The notes under the pieces were generated by a model. That model searched no databases, had not been told where the DNA came from, and saw only the letters and a program-made list of their open reading frames with translations. This document shows positions 11,151 through 22,749 of a stretch of 64,000 nt of DNA, in pieces; positions within the stretch are counted from its first letter, which is position 1; each line of letters opens with the position of its first letter. The position numbers were made by a program, and so were the translations under genes. Source of the stretch: Tupaia tana. Taxonomy: Eukaryota; Chordata; Mammalia; Scandentia; Tupaiidae. The stretch is taken from assembly GCA_026018925.1 (NCBI GenBank), contig JAKSZU010000018.1, forward strand, positions 8,400,320 through 8,464,319, read 5' to 3'.

Positions 11151-11273
11151 ACCATGATATGTTTATTAAAGCAAGTGATTTCAGTTTTTTATGAGCCTGT
11201 TTCTTTGCTGAGTCCATGTATTTGGAATATATTTAGGAAAAAATACTTATATGCTATTGTATCATACACACAC

Positions 11274-11274
11274 A

Positions 11275-11310
<36 letters not shown>
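11274..11310. repeat. (AC)n microsatellite
   Basis: CA dinucleotide tract with one T interruption. Confidence 0.95.
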
Positions 11311-11312
<2 letters not shown>

Positions 11313-11685
11313 TTTGTGAATCAAAGCAGACACTGAGTCAGAGATATAGAAGACGTAGAAAAGTTGAGTTGTAAGCAAACACCTAGTACTGCCTTCTCTT
11401 CCATGGAGTTTCTGGAATTTATTTTATGTGGTGCCTTAAAAAGTGCAATAAAGCATTTATCACAGACCGTCAAGACATTACCAACTGATTTTCTTGTGAT
11501 TCAAGGTAGATGTGACAAAACTCAAATAATCTTTCACAGTAAATTGGGTTATATTAATTCCAGAAGGAGCTATTTTTTTTTTGCATCTACATAGCAATAC
11601 GCAGGATATATTTCAATTGCTTTAAAATTAAATTTTAGAAGTTTCCATAAAGGTATTTCCAAATGTATTTTCAAGACTAAATTGC
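11311..11685. other. unassigned AT-rich sequence
   Basis: No gene or recognisable repeat. Confidence 0.4.
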
Positions 11686-11845
11686 ATGTGTGTGTGTGTG
11701 CATGTTTGCATGTATGTATATGTGTGTGTTTAAATTTGGGTGCTTACATGGACTTAGAATACAAGTTAAGCATTTAAATTAGCCTTTAATGAGCTGATTG
11801 TGTGTGTGTGGGTGTGTATGTGTGTGGAGAGGTGTTGTGTGTGCA
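11686..11845. repeat. two imperfect TG-rich tracts
   Basis: TG-rich stretches at 11686-11730 and 11799-11845, broken by CA, TA and GG, separated by about 70 bp of AT-rich DNA. Confidence 0.8.
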
Positions 11846-12224
11846 TATTTTTAAATGTGGAGGATGCTTCTCTGTCTCTAGGTCCCTCTCTTCCCCACCT
11901 GTCTCATGCCTTAACCCATGATACTAGATACATCTAATCTCAGAAAGGAGTTTTTCAAAGAAAAATCGTCATACTGGTGCTCTGGTCCTGTGTCTATGTC
12001 AACCACATCCCGTACTCCCCAGCACAGATGTGCCATAACACTTTCTGGGTCATCACTCTCATGGGTGAACTTGCAGTTGTCAAATCATATATTCCAATAC
12101 CTGGCTTAGAAATTATGTTCACTGTATTTAGAGCCCTCTTCAATTGGTTTCCAATTCATAAATATGTCATAAAATTCCACCCTCCTCTCTTTCATTTCCA
12201 ATAACAATGTTAATCATTGGTCAC
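11846..12224. other. unassigned sequence
   Basis: No gene or recognisable repeat. Confidence 0.4.
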
Positions 12225-12400
12225 TTGTTCAGCTAAGCATCTTACGTGTTTTTTCTCCTTTGTCTGTACAAATTCACGTGAGATACACACTCTGATTCTT
12301 CCCCAGTTTACAGAAAGGGAAAGTGAGGCTGAAAGAGAAAACAGCATGTTCCAGGTCCCACTGCTGACTAGCTGTAGAGTCAGGATTTGAAACAATATGT
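12225..12400 (-). mobile_element. MIR SINE
   Basis: CAGTTTACAGAAAGGGAAAG, TGAGGCTGAAAGAG, CCCACTGCTGACTAGCTG and GAGTCAGGATTTGAAAC match the MIR reverse-strand 3' order. Confidence 0.8.
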
Positions 12401-12772
12401 TCTAACCAAGAACTAGAGCCGTTCCTGTGGTCAGGCAATATTTCGCTTGGTTTATAAATAGGTGGCCACGTTGATGTTGTCTTTGGGGACTGCTCTCAAT
12501 TCCTGATTTTACTCTTGACCAGATTATGCGATACCCGAGGCCAGCGATAACATGAAGAAGAGATAGATAGCTATCTTCTACCTTCTTCTAGAAATTCTTT
12601 ATCATATCCCAATGTAAACCAAGTTGCTTCTCTTTACACCTTCATGATCTTATATGAAATGGAATGGTTTTAATTTTTAGAAGTTTCCATAAAGATTAAC
12701 TACCCTGGTTCCATCATTAAAAACAATCTTTTCAGAACCAAAAGGGAGCATGGAGGATAAGGTGACTAAATC
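12401..12772. other. unassigned sequence
   Basis: No gene. The 13-base string TTTTTAGAAGTTTCCATAAA (20 bases) near 12673 also occurs near 11631, so an old shared repeat may be present. Confidence 0.35.
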
Positions 12773-12942
12773 TCACATGAGCAGCTACATGATTTGAGTC
12801 CAAAATTCCGAGGAGAGGATAGAGGAGAAGGGATTGCAGTGTGGCCAGCCCCACCTGGGGGTGGGAGGTGATTTCTCACTCTCTCTCTCTGTGAACGCAT
12901 GTGCCCAACAGCAAAACTTAAAAACAAAACAAAACAAAAAAT
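12773..12942 (+). mobile_element. SINE-A-related, internally deleted copy
   Basis: Starts with CTCACATGAGCAGCTACATG and TTTGAGTCC (anticodon to B-box part), jumps to AAAATTCCGAGGAGAGG, then GAGAAGGGATTGCAGTGTGG, GGTGATTTCTCAC and GAACGCATGTGCCCAACAGC with an A-rich tail. The 5' part and the centre are missing. Confidence 0.8.
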
Positions 12943-13344
12943 CTTTTCACTTCTTACACTTTTAAACATGCCAAAACTTTATAGTTTTCCATTTCAAGTC
13001 ACTCTGCTCCATACAGAAAATGACATAAATTAGAGTATGTGATTACAGAGCTGATTCTCCTAGTTTGGGATTAAGTCTATAATATCCAGATCTGGGAAAA
13101 AAAAAACACAATTCTCTCATTGCTTTTGATTTTTATATAGGTCCAGAGCAATAACATTTAAAATGGGAATACTTGGGTTATCTTATAAGGTGAACAGAGA
13201 CCTGTGTTCAAAATGATAGAATGTTTTGTCTTTTAACCAATGAAATAAAGTTTTAGGATCTATCCACTCTCCTTAACCCTTTGAAAAGTCGGTAGCATTC
13301 ATACTAACTTAAATTATTTTTTCTCATAGGATATCTTTATTTTA
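12943..13344. other. unassigned AT-rich sequence
   Basis: No gene or recognisable repeat. Confidence 0.4.
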
Positions 13345-13690
13345 TTTTTTATTTATTTTTAATTGACAGAGAAAATTACATATATTTATGGTATATAGCA
13401 GGATGTTTTGAATGTTTAAATTGGGAAATTACTCAATCAAGCTAATAAACATACTTATTTTTGTGGTGAGAATAATTAAAAACCTACCCTCTAGGCAATT
13501 ATCAAATATACAAAATGTTGTTATTAACCGTAGTCATCAGTTGTACCCTAGGTTTCTTGAACTTATTCCTCCTAATTGAAATTTAGCCAACATCTCCTTT
13601 AACCAACATCTCTCCCCTACCCTTCTATTCCTCATCTTAGACCACAATTCACTCTCTGCTTCAGTGATCACACTACACTTTAAAATAGGT
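13345..13690 (+). mobile_element. L1 (old L1M-type) 3' fragment
   Basis: TTTAATTGACAGAGAAAATT, ATATTTATGGTATATAGC, ATCAAGCTAATAAACATA, TTTTTGTGGTGAGAATAA and TCTTGAACTTATTCCTCC follow in the order typical of the old L1 3' region. No open reading frame remains. Confidence 0.75.
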
Positions 13691-14055
13691 ACATAGAGAT
13701 GCTTTAGAGTTCAACATTGAGATCAAAGATAGACTGAAAATAAGAAGCTTTTGGGGGGTTGGCCGTGATACTTATACCCAAAGCACTTACTGATATGTTT
13801 TAGAATGGCTGCCATTCTCTACTGGAGTTACTTTATCCTCAGTGGTTTGTGAAAAATGAAAATTCTGCATCAGGGCCAGCTTCATGGGCCCCGTGTGCAC
13901 AATTGTGTCAGGCTGCATGCTCAGAGGGTGCACACTTCAGTGAATGCTCTCTGTCCCCATCTTGAAATTCCTGATAGTTTTGAGCCAGGGGTCTTCCACT
14001 GTCATTTTGCTCTGCATGCACTCAATTCTGCAGTTGGTTCAGTTCTGCATTTCCC
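13691..14055. other. unassigned sequence
   Basis: No gene. The 159-codon open frame at 13856-14335 runs from unique DNA straight into the next SINE, so it is not coding. Confidence 0.45.
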
Positions 14056-14090
<35 letters not shown>

Positions 14091-14315
14091 GATTTTGCTA
14101 CTGGGCATGTGTGCTCACCAGACAGACAGAAAGCCATAAATCACCTCCCGGGGGGATAGCCACGCTGCAATTGCTTCTCCGACATTCTCCTCTCAGGATT
14201 TTGGTCATGCACGCACACATGCCCAGCATGTTTCAAGTCACCAGGTCTGGGACTCAAACCATGGTCAGCCATGTGGGAATCCAGTGCCTTAATCACTATG
14301 TCACACTCTGGCCCC
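14056..14315 (-). mobile_element. SINE-A with (ATTT)n tail
   Basis: The tail is an ATTT tetranucleotide array (14056-14090), followed by TTTTGCTACTGGGCATGTG, CACCTCCCGGGGGGATAGC, TCTCAGGATTTTGGTCATG and the head with B box (rc) GGGACTCAAACC. Moderately diverged. Confidence 0.88.
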
Positions 14316-14467
14316 CACATTTCTTTAACATTTAACTGTATGTACAATAAATACATCTGCTCCAAGTTTGATCTGCCGGTAGTAGAGGTCCAAAATTACT
14401 CCCAGTTTTCTGGTATACTGTGTAATGTCTGTTTTGTCCTTCTCCCTGTGAAGCTTACTCTCCCACT
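14316..14467. other. unassigned sequence
   Basis: Short unrecognised spacer. Confidence 0.4.
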
Positions 14468-14484
14468 CCCCCCCCCCCCAACAC

Positions 14485-14523
<39 letters not shown>
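14468..14523. repeat. C-run plus (AC)n microsatellite
   Basis: A run of about 12 C followed by CA repeats to 14522. Confidence 0.95.
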
Positions 14524-14524
<1 letters not shown>

Positions 14525-15042
14525 TATTTAAGGATGGAATTGAAATTTTAAAAGATGGAGAGAAAGGCTCACAGACCATCTAATATTGTAATAGTTAAGA
14601 AGGAAAGTAAATAACAGAAATGTATGCCATATGGCGTCCTGGGGAGTGATGAAGGACACTGTTCTGCTCTGAGGAAGCTGAAGGTTCCTGGCTCAAGACT
14701 GTTCGAGTTTGTATAGGACGACCTTGGGCCATTGGAGGCCTCATCTCAACTATGGCCAGGCATGACAAGTACTGGCAGAGTATCAGCCTTACCTACGATG
14801 AGGTCAGCATCTCTTTCTGTGATTTCAGGTTTACATTTTTAAATAACAGTGATATAATAATATTAATACATTTACAAAGATGAATGTAATTAATGCCTAA
14901 AGTTCATACATGAAGTAAGGTATTATTTGAGGATGAGTCTTTGCCTGATGATACTTAAGTTTTTTAATAGGAAAAATAATGATGAAATATCAGTTAGAAA
15001 AATAAAGTTTTGAAATTACTCAAAATCCCTTCATCTCTAAAT
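14524..15042. other. unassigned AT-rich sequence
   Basis: No gene or confidently recognisable repeat. Confidence 0.4.
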
Positions 15043-15254
15043 CATTGCTGTCTAATAGGATTTCCTCTGATGGTGGAATATTCTAGATCTGTGCTGTCTG
15101 TTTCTATAGCCACCTGCCACGTGTGACTTTTGAGCACTCCTAGCGGGGCTAGTGTGACAGAGGAACTGAATGTTTAATTGTATTTCGTTTTAAGGAACTT
15201 AATGTTCCATGGCCTTATGCACCCGGCTTCTACTGTGTTGAACAGCACAACTCT
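15043..15254 (+). mobile_element. hAT-type MITE, probable
   Basis: The left end CATTGCTGTCTAATAGG and the right end GTTGAACAGCACAACTCT are imperfect inverted repeats of the common CAGTGCTGTCCAATAG type. Inside, TATAGCCACCTGCCACGTG and TTTTGAGCACTCCTAGC match the 'gccacatgtggc' region of such elements. Name not asserted. Confidence 0.6.
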
Positions 15255-15672
15255 CAACAATCATTCCTCTTAGTTTTTTGTATCTGCTCTCCTATCCCAT
15301 CTTCAAACATTTCTTCCCCACAGTTGGCTATTTTTTACTGCCTGTTGTGTAACTTGTTAAAACTTAACTCTGCATTTTCCCATATTTTAGTCCAAGTTTC
15401 AGTGATGGAGGGTCTCTTGGTATTTGGCTGCATGAGCTGGTGCAAGACAAGAGAGGCTGGGACTGCTCAGCTTTGAACCTGGCATGGAAACTTGGCAGAG
15501 GAGTAGTACTCGGTGGTGCTTTCTTCTCCAGCCCATGAGCGGCCCTGAAATGTGGGAGAAGGGAATTATGCCCGTCATCCTGAGAACATCCTATCGATTG
15601 TGAGGCGTTCGTTCCACGTCAGCCATGAGAACTTTGTGAGAGCTCTTGGAAACTCAGCAGCCAGCTCTCAGT
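15255..15672. other. unassigned sequence
   Basis: No gene or recognisable repeat. Confidence 0.4.
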
Positions 15673-15815
15673 GCAGGTACCATTTCTGTGTTATACATGA
15701 GGTGAATGAGGATTGAGAAGGTAGCTCGACCAGAGTCACAGGGTTTGAATGTTCCAGGACCCCAACTGGACCCCAGTTTTCTCTGGTTCCAAATCCCATT
15801 CTATTTCCACTCTTG
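15673..15815 (-). mobile_element. MIR-like fragment
   Basis: ATGAGGTGAATGAGGATTG, GACCAGAGTCACAGGGTTTG resemble the MIR reverse-strand core and 'gtcacacagc' region. Diverged. Confidence 0.55.
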
Positions 15816-15970
15816 CTTGTCTCCAAGATATGAGGGAATAAACATGGACAGACATAGATCATGTGCATGGGGACTACATTCAGCTCTCATCCTTTCAAAA
15901 TCCTAGGCAGAGTCTACTTCTATTACCATTGCCATTGTCCGTGATGTTATCAACCTGAATAACTGTCTGG

Positions 15971-16181
15971 GGACCAGCAGTTAGTGTAATCAAGTCCCGG
16001 ACCCGGTGGCTTAAACTCACGCCGGGCGTGTGTGCGTGCGTGCCCAAGATCCTGAGAGGAGAATGGAGGAGAAGGGATTGCACCATGGCCATCCCCCCGA
16101 GGGTGTGATTTCTTGCTTTCTGTCTCTCTGTCTCTCTCTGTTTGTCTGGTGAGCGCATGCGCCCTATAGCAAAAACCTCTC

Positions 16182-16211
<30 letters not shown>
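15971..16211 (+). mobile_element. SINE-A with 38-nt head deletion and TSD
   Basis: Begins GGACCAGCAGTTAGTGTAAT and jumps to CAAGTCCCGGACCC, losing about 38 nt between the A box and the B box, including the anticodon arm. The rest is near consensus, ending CTATAGC AAAAACCTCTC and a long A-run. Flanked by CTGTCTGG at 15963-15970 and 16212-16219. Confidence 0.92.
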
Positions 16212-16212
<1 letters not shown>

Positions 16213-16219
16213 TGTCTGG

Positions 16220-16390
16220 TGAAATGTAAAATTCCTAACGACATGGCTCTGCCTTTAAAACATCTAAATGTGTCACTGGTTTTTTTTTTTTCTTATGTGG
16301 TTGTGAGAGATATGGGGAGAAAAATGCAACTGCGCACACACACAGGTACACAGTCTTGATGTATCACACTATGAGATACTTTCTTTTTTA
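16220..16390. other. unassigned sequence
   Basis: Contains a T-run near 16280 and a short CA tract near 16335; nothing else recognised. Confidence 0.4.
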
Positions 16391-16624
16391 AGTTTTTAAT
16401 TGCTAGAGGATGAGTGTATGAGACAGCAAGAGACAGAGAGACAGAAAGCAAGCACCTCCCCACAATGGGACATGGTCATGTCACAACCCTTTTTTCTCTA
16501 CTCCTTCCTGTCAGGATTCTGGTCATGCATACACATGCACCTAGCAAGTTTTTCAAGCCACAAGGTCTGGAATTCAAATAACAGTCTGCCATGTAGGATC
16601 TGGCTCCCTTAACCACTGAGCTAT
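16391..16624 (-). mobile_element. SINE-A-related, old diverged copy
   Basis: AGACAGAGAGACAGAAAGC, CAGGATTCTGGTCATGCAT, CAAGCCACAAGGTCTGG and TTAACCACTGAGCTATAGG keep the minus-strand SINE-A order, but with many substitutions. Confidence 0.75.
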
Positions 16625-16636
16625 AGGAAAGGGTCC

Positions 16637-16922
16637 TTTTTCTTTCCTTTTTTCTTTTTTCTTTTCTTTTCTTTTCAGAGAGATTTTTGTTATAAGAAAC
16701 ATGTACTCACTGGAGAGACAGAGACAGAGAGACAGAAAGCAAGAAACCATCCCCTGGGGGGATAGCCATGCTTCAATTCCTTCTCCTCCATCTCCCCTTG
16801 GGATTTTGGGCATGCACATATACGTGCCTGGTATGAGTTTCAAGCTACCAGGTCCAGGATTCAAACCATAGTCAACTACATGGGAGTCCAACACCTTAAC
16901 TACTACTCTACCTACTGGTGCC
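16637..16922 (-). mobile_element. SINE-A, diverged, adjacent to previous
   Basis: CTTTT-rich tail (16637-16676), AGAGAGATTTTTGTTATAAG, CATCCCCTGGGGGGATAGCC, GGGATTTTGGGCATGCAC, then rc B box GGATTCAAACC. Twelve bases separate it from the copy on its left, in the same orientation. Confidence 0.85.
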
Positions 16923-17889
16923 AAAGGCCCCTCTTTTCTATTATAGGAAAAGTTTTGCTGGGTTATTATAGAAAGGCCACTCAGAGTTTAAAGTCCATGG
17001 AAGCAACCACCTTGAAATTCCATGCCTAAAGTCTATCATGCCATGGTCCCCGATGATTAACCAAGGCCAGAGACAGTGCTGTGAATTGCTATGGGGTTGA
17101 GGTATGAGTCCCAAAGGGGAAGGAAACATCCTTTCCAGCCCAGAAAACCCAGTGTGCCCATCAGCGCACAGGCCCCTGAAAGTCCAAGCTTGCAAGATTC
17201 TGTAGGCCAGGGGCAGCTTTGCTAAGGTCATCAGATCCGGTGCTGTCCGCACAGCATGGAGAATTCGGGTTGGAGGGGAAGGAAGAGCAGTTCCCTCTTT
17301 CTCTTGCTGCTTCCCTTTGTTATCCAGGGCCTTGAGAGGTCTGGGGTGGGTGGGGGTGGCTGATTTGGAACTCTGCCATAGGCTTTGTCCCTGGGTCCAC
17401 TGACCCCTGCTGTTTGGGAGACATCAGCCTGGAAGCTGGCCTTGACTCTATCTAATCCAACAGGCACTTACTCATCACGTGTTCCGGTCCAAAAATAACA
17501 CTCACAGGGGGGCCTTGGGGACACTAGACCCAGCTAGCAAAAGGCCCCCGTAAGCCCAAGAATTACTTTCCTGTTTGCGATCCTGCCCAACGGCGTGGGG
17601 GTGCTTCCTTGGCCTCTCTGTTTCCTCATCCTTCTGGTCTTCCAGTGTCCATTATGGCTGCCAGGGATCCAGTGTCCCACCACAGATAGTCACTTGCTGC
17701 ATAAAATCTCAGTAGTTGGTGGAGGAAATTGTCACAGAAAATTGTAGTAGTTGTATCAAACCAGCTTAGCTTTTTATTCCCAAGCCTGTCTCTTGCCATG
17801 GGGAAACTGAGCTAATGCCAGACCGGAGCCTCTTTGGAAAATCATTTAAACCTTGAGTAGCTCAGCTGCTGGCAAGAGCCCTGGTGGGA
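16923..17889. other. unassigned sequence, moderate GC
   Basis: About 1 kb with no recognisable repeat and no gene. Open frames of 78-103 codons on the minus strand lack domains. Confidence 0.45.
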
Positions 17890-18085
17890 CTTCATGTAAA
17901 TTTGGGCCTGTCATTCACCATCTGTGTGAATTGGGGCATATCATCTCCTCACTCTAAGTCTCAGTTTCCACATCCTTAAAAGAGAACAATTCATCCATGG
18001 AGACATTTTTTCTTTGGGACAGGAATGGACCATCATGTGCATAAAGTCCCTACCAGTACTCAACACAGACTCCCTTCAGTTCTCA
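17890..18085 (+). mobile_element. MIR SINE
   Basis: TCACCATCTGTGTGAATTGG, CTCTAAGTCTCAGTTTCC and ACATCCTTAAAAGAGAAC match plus-strand MIR. Confidence 0.7.
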
Positions 18086-19830
18086 GCATTACTGCTTCAC
18101 TCAACAAGGTTTGGGTTACAGGTATAAATATTTTCTGCACCAAAAGGTGCATAGTCTGACAGTGGTGAAAGAACTTTTGGAGATGAAGAGACAGAATAAT
18201 TCAAATCAAGATCGTTTCCCCCAGTTCTGGAATGTGTGATACAGCAGCGGCAGTAACAGTAGTATTACCAGTAGTAGCAATAAGCTGTGGTAGTACCCTA
18301 TTACCATCTCTAGGGTACACATGTGGTAGTGAGCACCCAGCAAGGTGGCATGGCTTCCTGCAGTGGCCCGCCATTTGTTTGCCAAGAGCAACAGGCATCT
18401 GTTGAAGATGAACAGGAGGTGATGGGGAGGAGGATGGGAGAAGGACTCTCATCAGGTGCTGCCCAGTCCTCCAGCCCGTTTATTGTGAGCTGGTCAGTGA
18501 GCTTACTGATGTGTGGATGGCCTTGTATTAGGAGCAACTGATGTCACTGGGCAGCTGAGTGGCTGGTGGCTTGATGTCAGGATTGTTTGGTTCTCATGAC
18601 TTTGCAGGTGGCCAGTCAAGCCAGAGCTCAGAGTCTCCATGGAAGTAGGGCGACTGAGCACTGAAGCCTCAACAGTAATCTAGACACATCTGGAGATGGA
18701 CTCTCTGGGGGTGAAAAGGAGATACTGTGTTTCAACCAGGTGGCTCACTTTCCCCCATCACCTAAGCTGTCTGATCATCCCACCTTATTCTTAGACACCT
18801 CTCGTCCTCCACCAGCCTTGAGACAGCATGTCAACATGATAACCTCTTGAGAATCCTTTTGGCAGTTACTCTACAACCTCAGCCTCAATTCTTTCATTTA
18901 TCATGGAGCGCTTATAATTGGAACTTCTCTAAGCAGAGAGCTCTAGGAAAGACTAGTCTGTCTGTTAACTTAAAAATATTTATTTTGATTATAGAAATAC
19001 TGTAGTGTAATACTTAGAAAAGAAGATAAAGGAGAAACTAAAAATCGCTCATAATTTCATCACTGTTATTATTTTGGAATAATAAAATAAATAAAATAAA
19101 TCACTTATTATTTTGGAAAATGCTGTTGTGATCAATCTTCAATGCATACATTTTTTGGAAGATTTTGCACAATGGTCATCAGTGATGTATTTATATATAT
19201 GTATTTAGGTAGGTATGCATTTTACATCTTTCCACTTAACACTAAGTATGCTTAGTTAACTATAGTCTAAATTTATTTTTTAAAGTTTACTGAATATTGT
19301 AAGTCAGAAACAAAATAATTTAGTCATCAGTTATTATTGGGTATTTGGATTATCTCCAGTTTTTTCATTATAAATACCACTAGACTGAATATCTTATACA
19401 TAAATCTTTGTGAATCTCTGATTATTTCTTTAGGATAAACTCTAACAAATGAAATTATTTTTAAAATATGATTTTAAAACTCAATATATGAAATCAAATG
19501 ATTTTTCAGAAAGATTGAATCAGCTTATACTGTCACCATAATAGACAGCCAGTTTCACAGTAACTACCTTCCTAGAATTATTTATCTTATAGAAATTTCT
19601 TTGATAGTCAAACACTATATCTTCTTACTTTGATATCTTATATTTATCCTATGTAATCTTCAGTATTTTTCATATTTTTATTTATGGCCTTTTTTATTCC
19701 TCCTCCTTTTAATTATCTGAGCTTTTCCTTCCTTATCTCACCTCTTTTTATGAGTGTTGATGCTTTCTTATCTCTCTATACATTTTGTATATTAACCTTG
19801 TGTTAGATTGTGACAAAAACTTTTTTCCAT
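18086..19830. other. unassigned sequence
   Basis: 18237-18300 is an imperfect trinucleotide stretch rich in AGT/AGC. From about 18960 to 19800 the DNA is very AT-rich and may contain old L1 remnants that I cannot delimit. No gene. Confidence 0.4.
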
Positions 19831-20056
19831 GTTTTTTTCTTTTTCTTTTTATTTCTTTTATACATTCAATCACTATAACATCACTTAGCTTATAAAGTGA
19901 ATTTTCCAACATGAATACACTTCATACCTGTCCAGTTGGGGATACTATACACACTATCATCAACAGATAATAATCAATTTTTGTGTCCCATAAATGTCTT
20001 GCCTCTCTGTTTTTCTTCTTCATGTGACTCTTCATTCTATCTATATTTTTACATAT
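19831..20056 (-). mobile_element. retroposon 3' end, family shared with 26505 and 39058
   Basis: On the minus strand: TATGGGACACAAAAATTG, ATTATTATCTGTTGATGATA, GTGTATTCATGTTGG, AATTCACTTTATAAGC, ATAGTGATTGAATGTATAA and an A-rich tail (plus-strand T-rich 19831-19860). The same order recurs at 26505 and, for the last 60 nt, at 39058. Probably a LINE-1 3' end; name unknown. Confidence 0.75.
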
Positions 20057-20186
20057 GTAAGAAGACTTCAAGATGTTTTTGGAAAAATAGATATGAAGTA
20101 AGAATCTGTTTTGGTGCCAATAAATTGAAATCCATGCATAGTTTTTTGCAATACACATTTTCGTGAACAATTTGAATACTCTCTAA
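20057..20186. mobile_element. mariner-type MITE
   Basis: Left end GACTTCAAGATGTTTTTGG and right end CATTTTCGTGAACAATTTGA are inverted repeats. The centre has TTTTGGTGCCAATAAATTG and AAATCCATGCATAGTTTTTT, as in the MITE at 34992. Confidence 0.65.
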
Positions 20187-20239
20187 TATGTAGTTTATTA
20201 ACAAAATATATTCATGCTTACTATTTCTTTTTGCTTCTA

Positions 20240-20640
20240 TGTTTAGAAAAAAAAATCCCCATATACATCAGTTAACCTTTCACCCATGCGTCCCTAATTT
20301 TTATTATTTTTTTTATTTGACATTTCAATCTTCAGTGCACATCTAGAATTTATTTTGGTATTTAGTATGAGAAGCTGACTTGACTTTTTTTTCATAAATA
20401 ATTCAATTTTCTAACAGCATTTGTCCAAACAGGCTTCTTTTTTCCAGTGTTTTTGATGCAGCTTTGGTTTTAACTTTACACACATGTGTACAGCTCTGTT
20501 TCAAGGCTGTTTCACTTTGTAGATTTATTTATTTGTTGATTCTTATCAAACAGAACTCTTTTACTGTAGTTTTATGAGAAACCTTTAATACCTGCTAGAG
20601 TGATCATTCTTCTTACTCCTCTTTTTCAAAATTTTCTTTT
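20240..20640 (+). mobile_element. old L1 3' region
   Basis: AGAATTTATTTTGGTATTTAG, TATGAGAAGCTGACTTGAC (each under 21 bases), CAGCATTTGTCCAAACAGG and TGATTCTTATCAAACAG, ACTGTAGTTTTATGAGAAAC, TTTTTCAAAATTTTCTTTT follow the order of old L1M elements. Diverged, limits approximate. Confidence 0.5.
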
Positions 20641-20694
20641 AAGTTAAAAGGAAAAATAATACCATCTCTTTTTCTCTCTCAGTGCTGTATATAG

Positions 20695-20925
20695 AATAGA
20701 ATTCACACATTGCATCCAGACAGGTAAGGACTCAAATTCTGACTTTTTAGGTCATTAACTTTAGGACAAATTTTCTTTATCTACCTGTGATTCTGTTTAC
20801 TCATCTGTGAAATGGGATAAAACAATATTCACGTCACATGGACTCCATGGGAACGTACATCAAGCCGGGAGCTGAGAGCATGAAATGTAGAAGGTATTCA
20901 ATCAATGGCGACTGTCATTCTGAAG
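20695..20925 (+). mobile_element. MIR SINE
   Basis: CATCCAGACAGGTAAGGAC, TTACTCATCTGTGAAATGGG and AGAAGGTATTCAATCAATGG match plus-strand MIR through to its 3' end. Confidence 0.85.
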
Positions 20926-21204
20926 TTGGGAGGTTTCACATTCCTTCTCTGACCTCATCTAGTGGGGTAAGGAAGGTGCCAGCTGTCTCACTGGCACCTA
21001 GGGCTCCTGGGTTTGAATTTTGCTGCTTTGGCATTTCAAGGTGGCGTATCTCATGGCATCTGAAGAATTTCTAGGAGCCATCTGTTCTCAAGTTCATGTG
21101 CAGCAAACAACAACCTGTTCCTAGTTGAAGAAGACTGATGGGGTTCAGAGAACAACAGAGCAAACTCCAATCCAATGAAGCATCCTTCTATGGGCACATT
21201 CAGC

Positions 21205-21440
21205 CAGGAACTTAAGAATGATGAGTCTGGGCTTGGGGGTCAACCCCACTGTCTTCTAGCCATGTGATCTTGAGCATATCACTTAGCTTTTGCAAGTGCC
21301 AGTGTCCTTAGGCACAAAATGGGCATTGAAGTAGTACTTTCCTTTTAGAATTTATGTGAGGAGTAAACATGATTTCGAATGGAAAAAACTCACCACAATG
21401 CCTGGTACAATGTGTATTCAATGACTATTAGAAGTTTAAT
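21205..21440 (+). mobile_element. MIR SINE, near complete
   Basis: CTTGGGGGTCAACCCC, CTAGCCATGTGATCTTGAGC, AAATGGGCATTGAAG, ACAATGCCTGGTACAATG follow the full plus-strand MIR order. Confidence 0.85.
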
Positions 21441-22483
21441 GATGATGTTATTATCAAATGTCAATATGGATGTGGATGTACCTTTAGCACAATTTCATTA
21501 GAGGAAAACCAGGAAACTCCAAAGTTAAAACGGCATGTCTGATTGTGACTCTGTGCTGTCTCAATGCAGATTTGAGCTGAGAATAAATTCACCAAATGAC
21601 CCACTTTATCATTCAATAAAATGTGCTGATTTGGCAAGTTGAGAGCACAGTCTTCCCAGATATTATGGATGTGCAGCCGTGGTATGCTTTTGGGTACATG
21701 ATACATGCATGCATGTGCGTAAGTGTGCATGCACACACACTCACACACAGGTACCCAATGCATGCATCTCAGTCTTGCATAAACACAAAATATCTCTCTA
21801 CCCAGATCATCATAAAATAAGTGCTTTTTGAGACTGTTATTTATTGGCATAAATTGGCAGTTAATTCTATGCTCTAAAATTTATTTCATAGCCTCTGCCT
21901 GAGTCAACGTTTTATAAAAAGTATGTTGGCTACTCATGATGGCATTGGTAAGAACTATCTACATCATTTTATTAGGTACAGTGATAGGTTCATAAAGTCC
22001 TATGGTTAAAAATGCTATCTTTCTACTAATCTGTGTGTCTGTCTAGCTACCTACCTACCTGTCTATCTGGTAATTATTAAATGCCTAGTATCTCCCTAAA
22101 ATGTAGACCCAAGGTGAGTTGAATGTAGTTCTGACTCTGGAAGTACTGCCAGCTGTGGGAGAGAGGCATATAAGCAGATAATGAACATATAACTATCCTT
22201 GCCTGAAGATTGCATGCAGAGCTATAGCTGAGCTAAAAATGCAGTGCTTGATGTTGTCTCCCATCCTTCATGAATAATGCATATAATATACAAATGTGTG
22301 ATGAACAATGTTTATACACTCTAATATTTCCAGTGCTTTTTCTCTTCCTGGATATAAAGATATTTTCATATACCTCTTGACCACACAGCACAGTCCTATA
22401 ATTTCCTGTGAACAATAAGATATGAGCAGAAGTGACTAGTGTCATTCTAGGCAGAAACATTTAGGAGTCAGAACAAGGTTGAA
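21441..22483. other. unassigned sequence
   Basis: A short CTAC/CTGT-type tetranucleotide tract lies at about 22043-22070. The 129-codon minus-strand open frame (21461-21850) has no recognisable domain. No gene called. Confidence 0.4.
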
Positions 22484-22738
22484 GGATCAATAGTTGGCGT
22501 AATGGTTACATTACTGAACTCCCACAGTCGGCCACGGTTCAAGTCCTGAACCCGGTGGCTTAAAATTCACGCCAGGTGCATGTGCATATCTTCCCAAGAT
22601 CCTGGGAGGAAAATGAAGGAGAAGGGATTATGGTGTGGCCATTCCCTCACGGGGTGATTTCTTGTTTTCTGTCCCTCTGTCTCTCTGGCACACATACATG
22701 TCCCATGGAAAAAAATCTTTCTTTCTAAAAAAAGAAAG
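22484..22738 (+). mobile_element. SINE-A with TSD
   Basis: GTTGGCGTAATGGTTAC (A box), ACGGTTCAAGTCCTGAACC (B box GGTTCAAGTCC), TTCACGCCAGGTGCATG, GAGAAGGGATTATGGTG. Flanked by AACAAGGTTGA (22472-22482) and AATAAGGTTGA (22739-22749), one mismatch. Confidence 0.9.
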
Positions 22739-22749
22739 AATAAGGTTGA

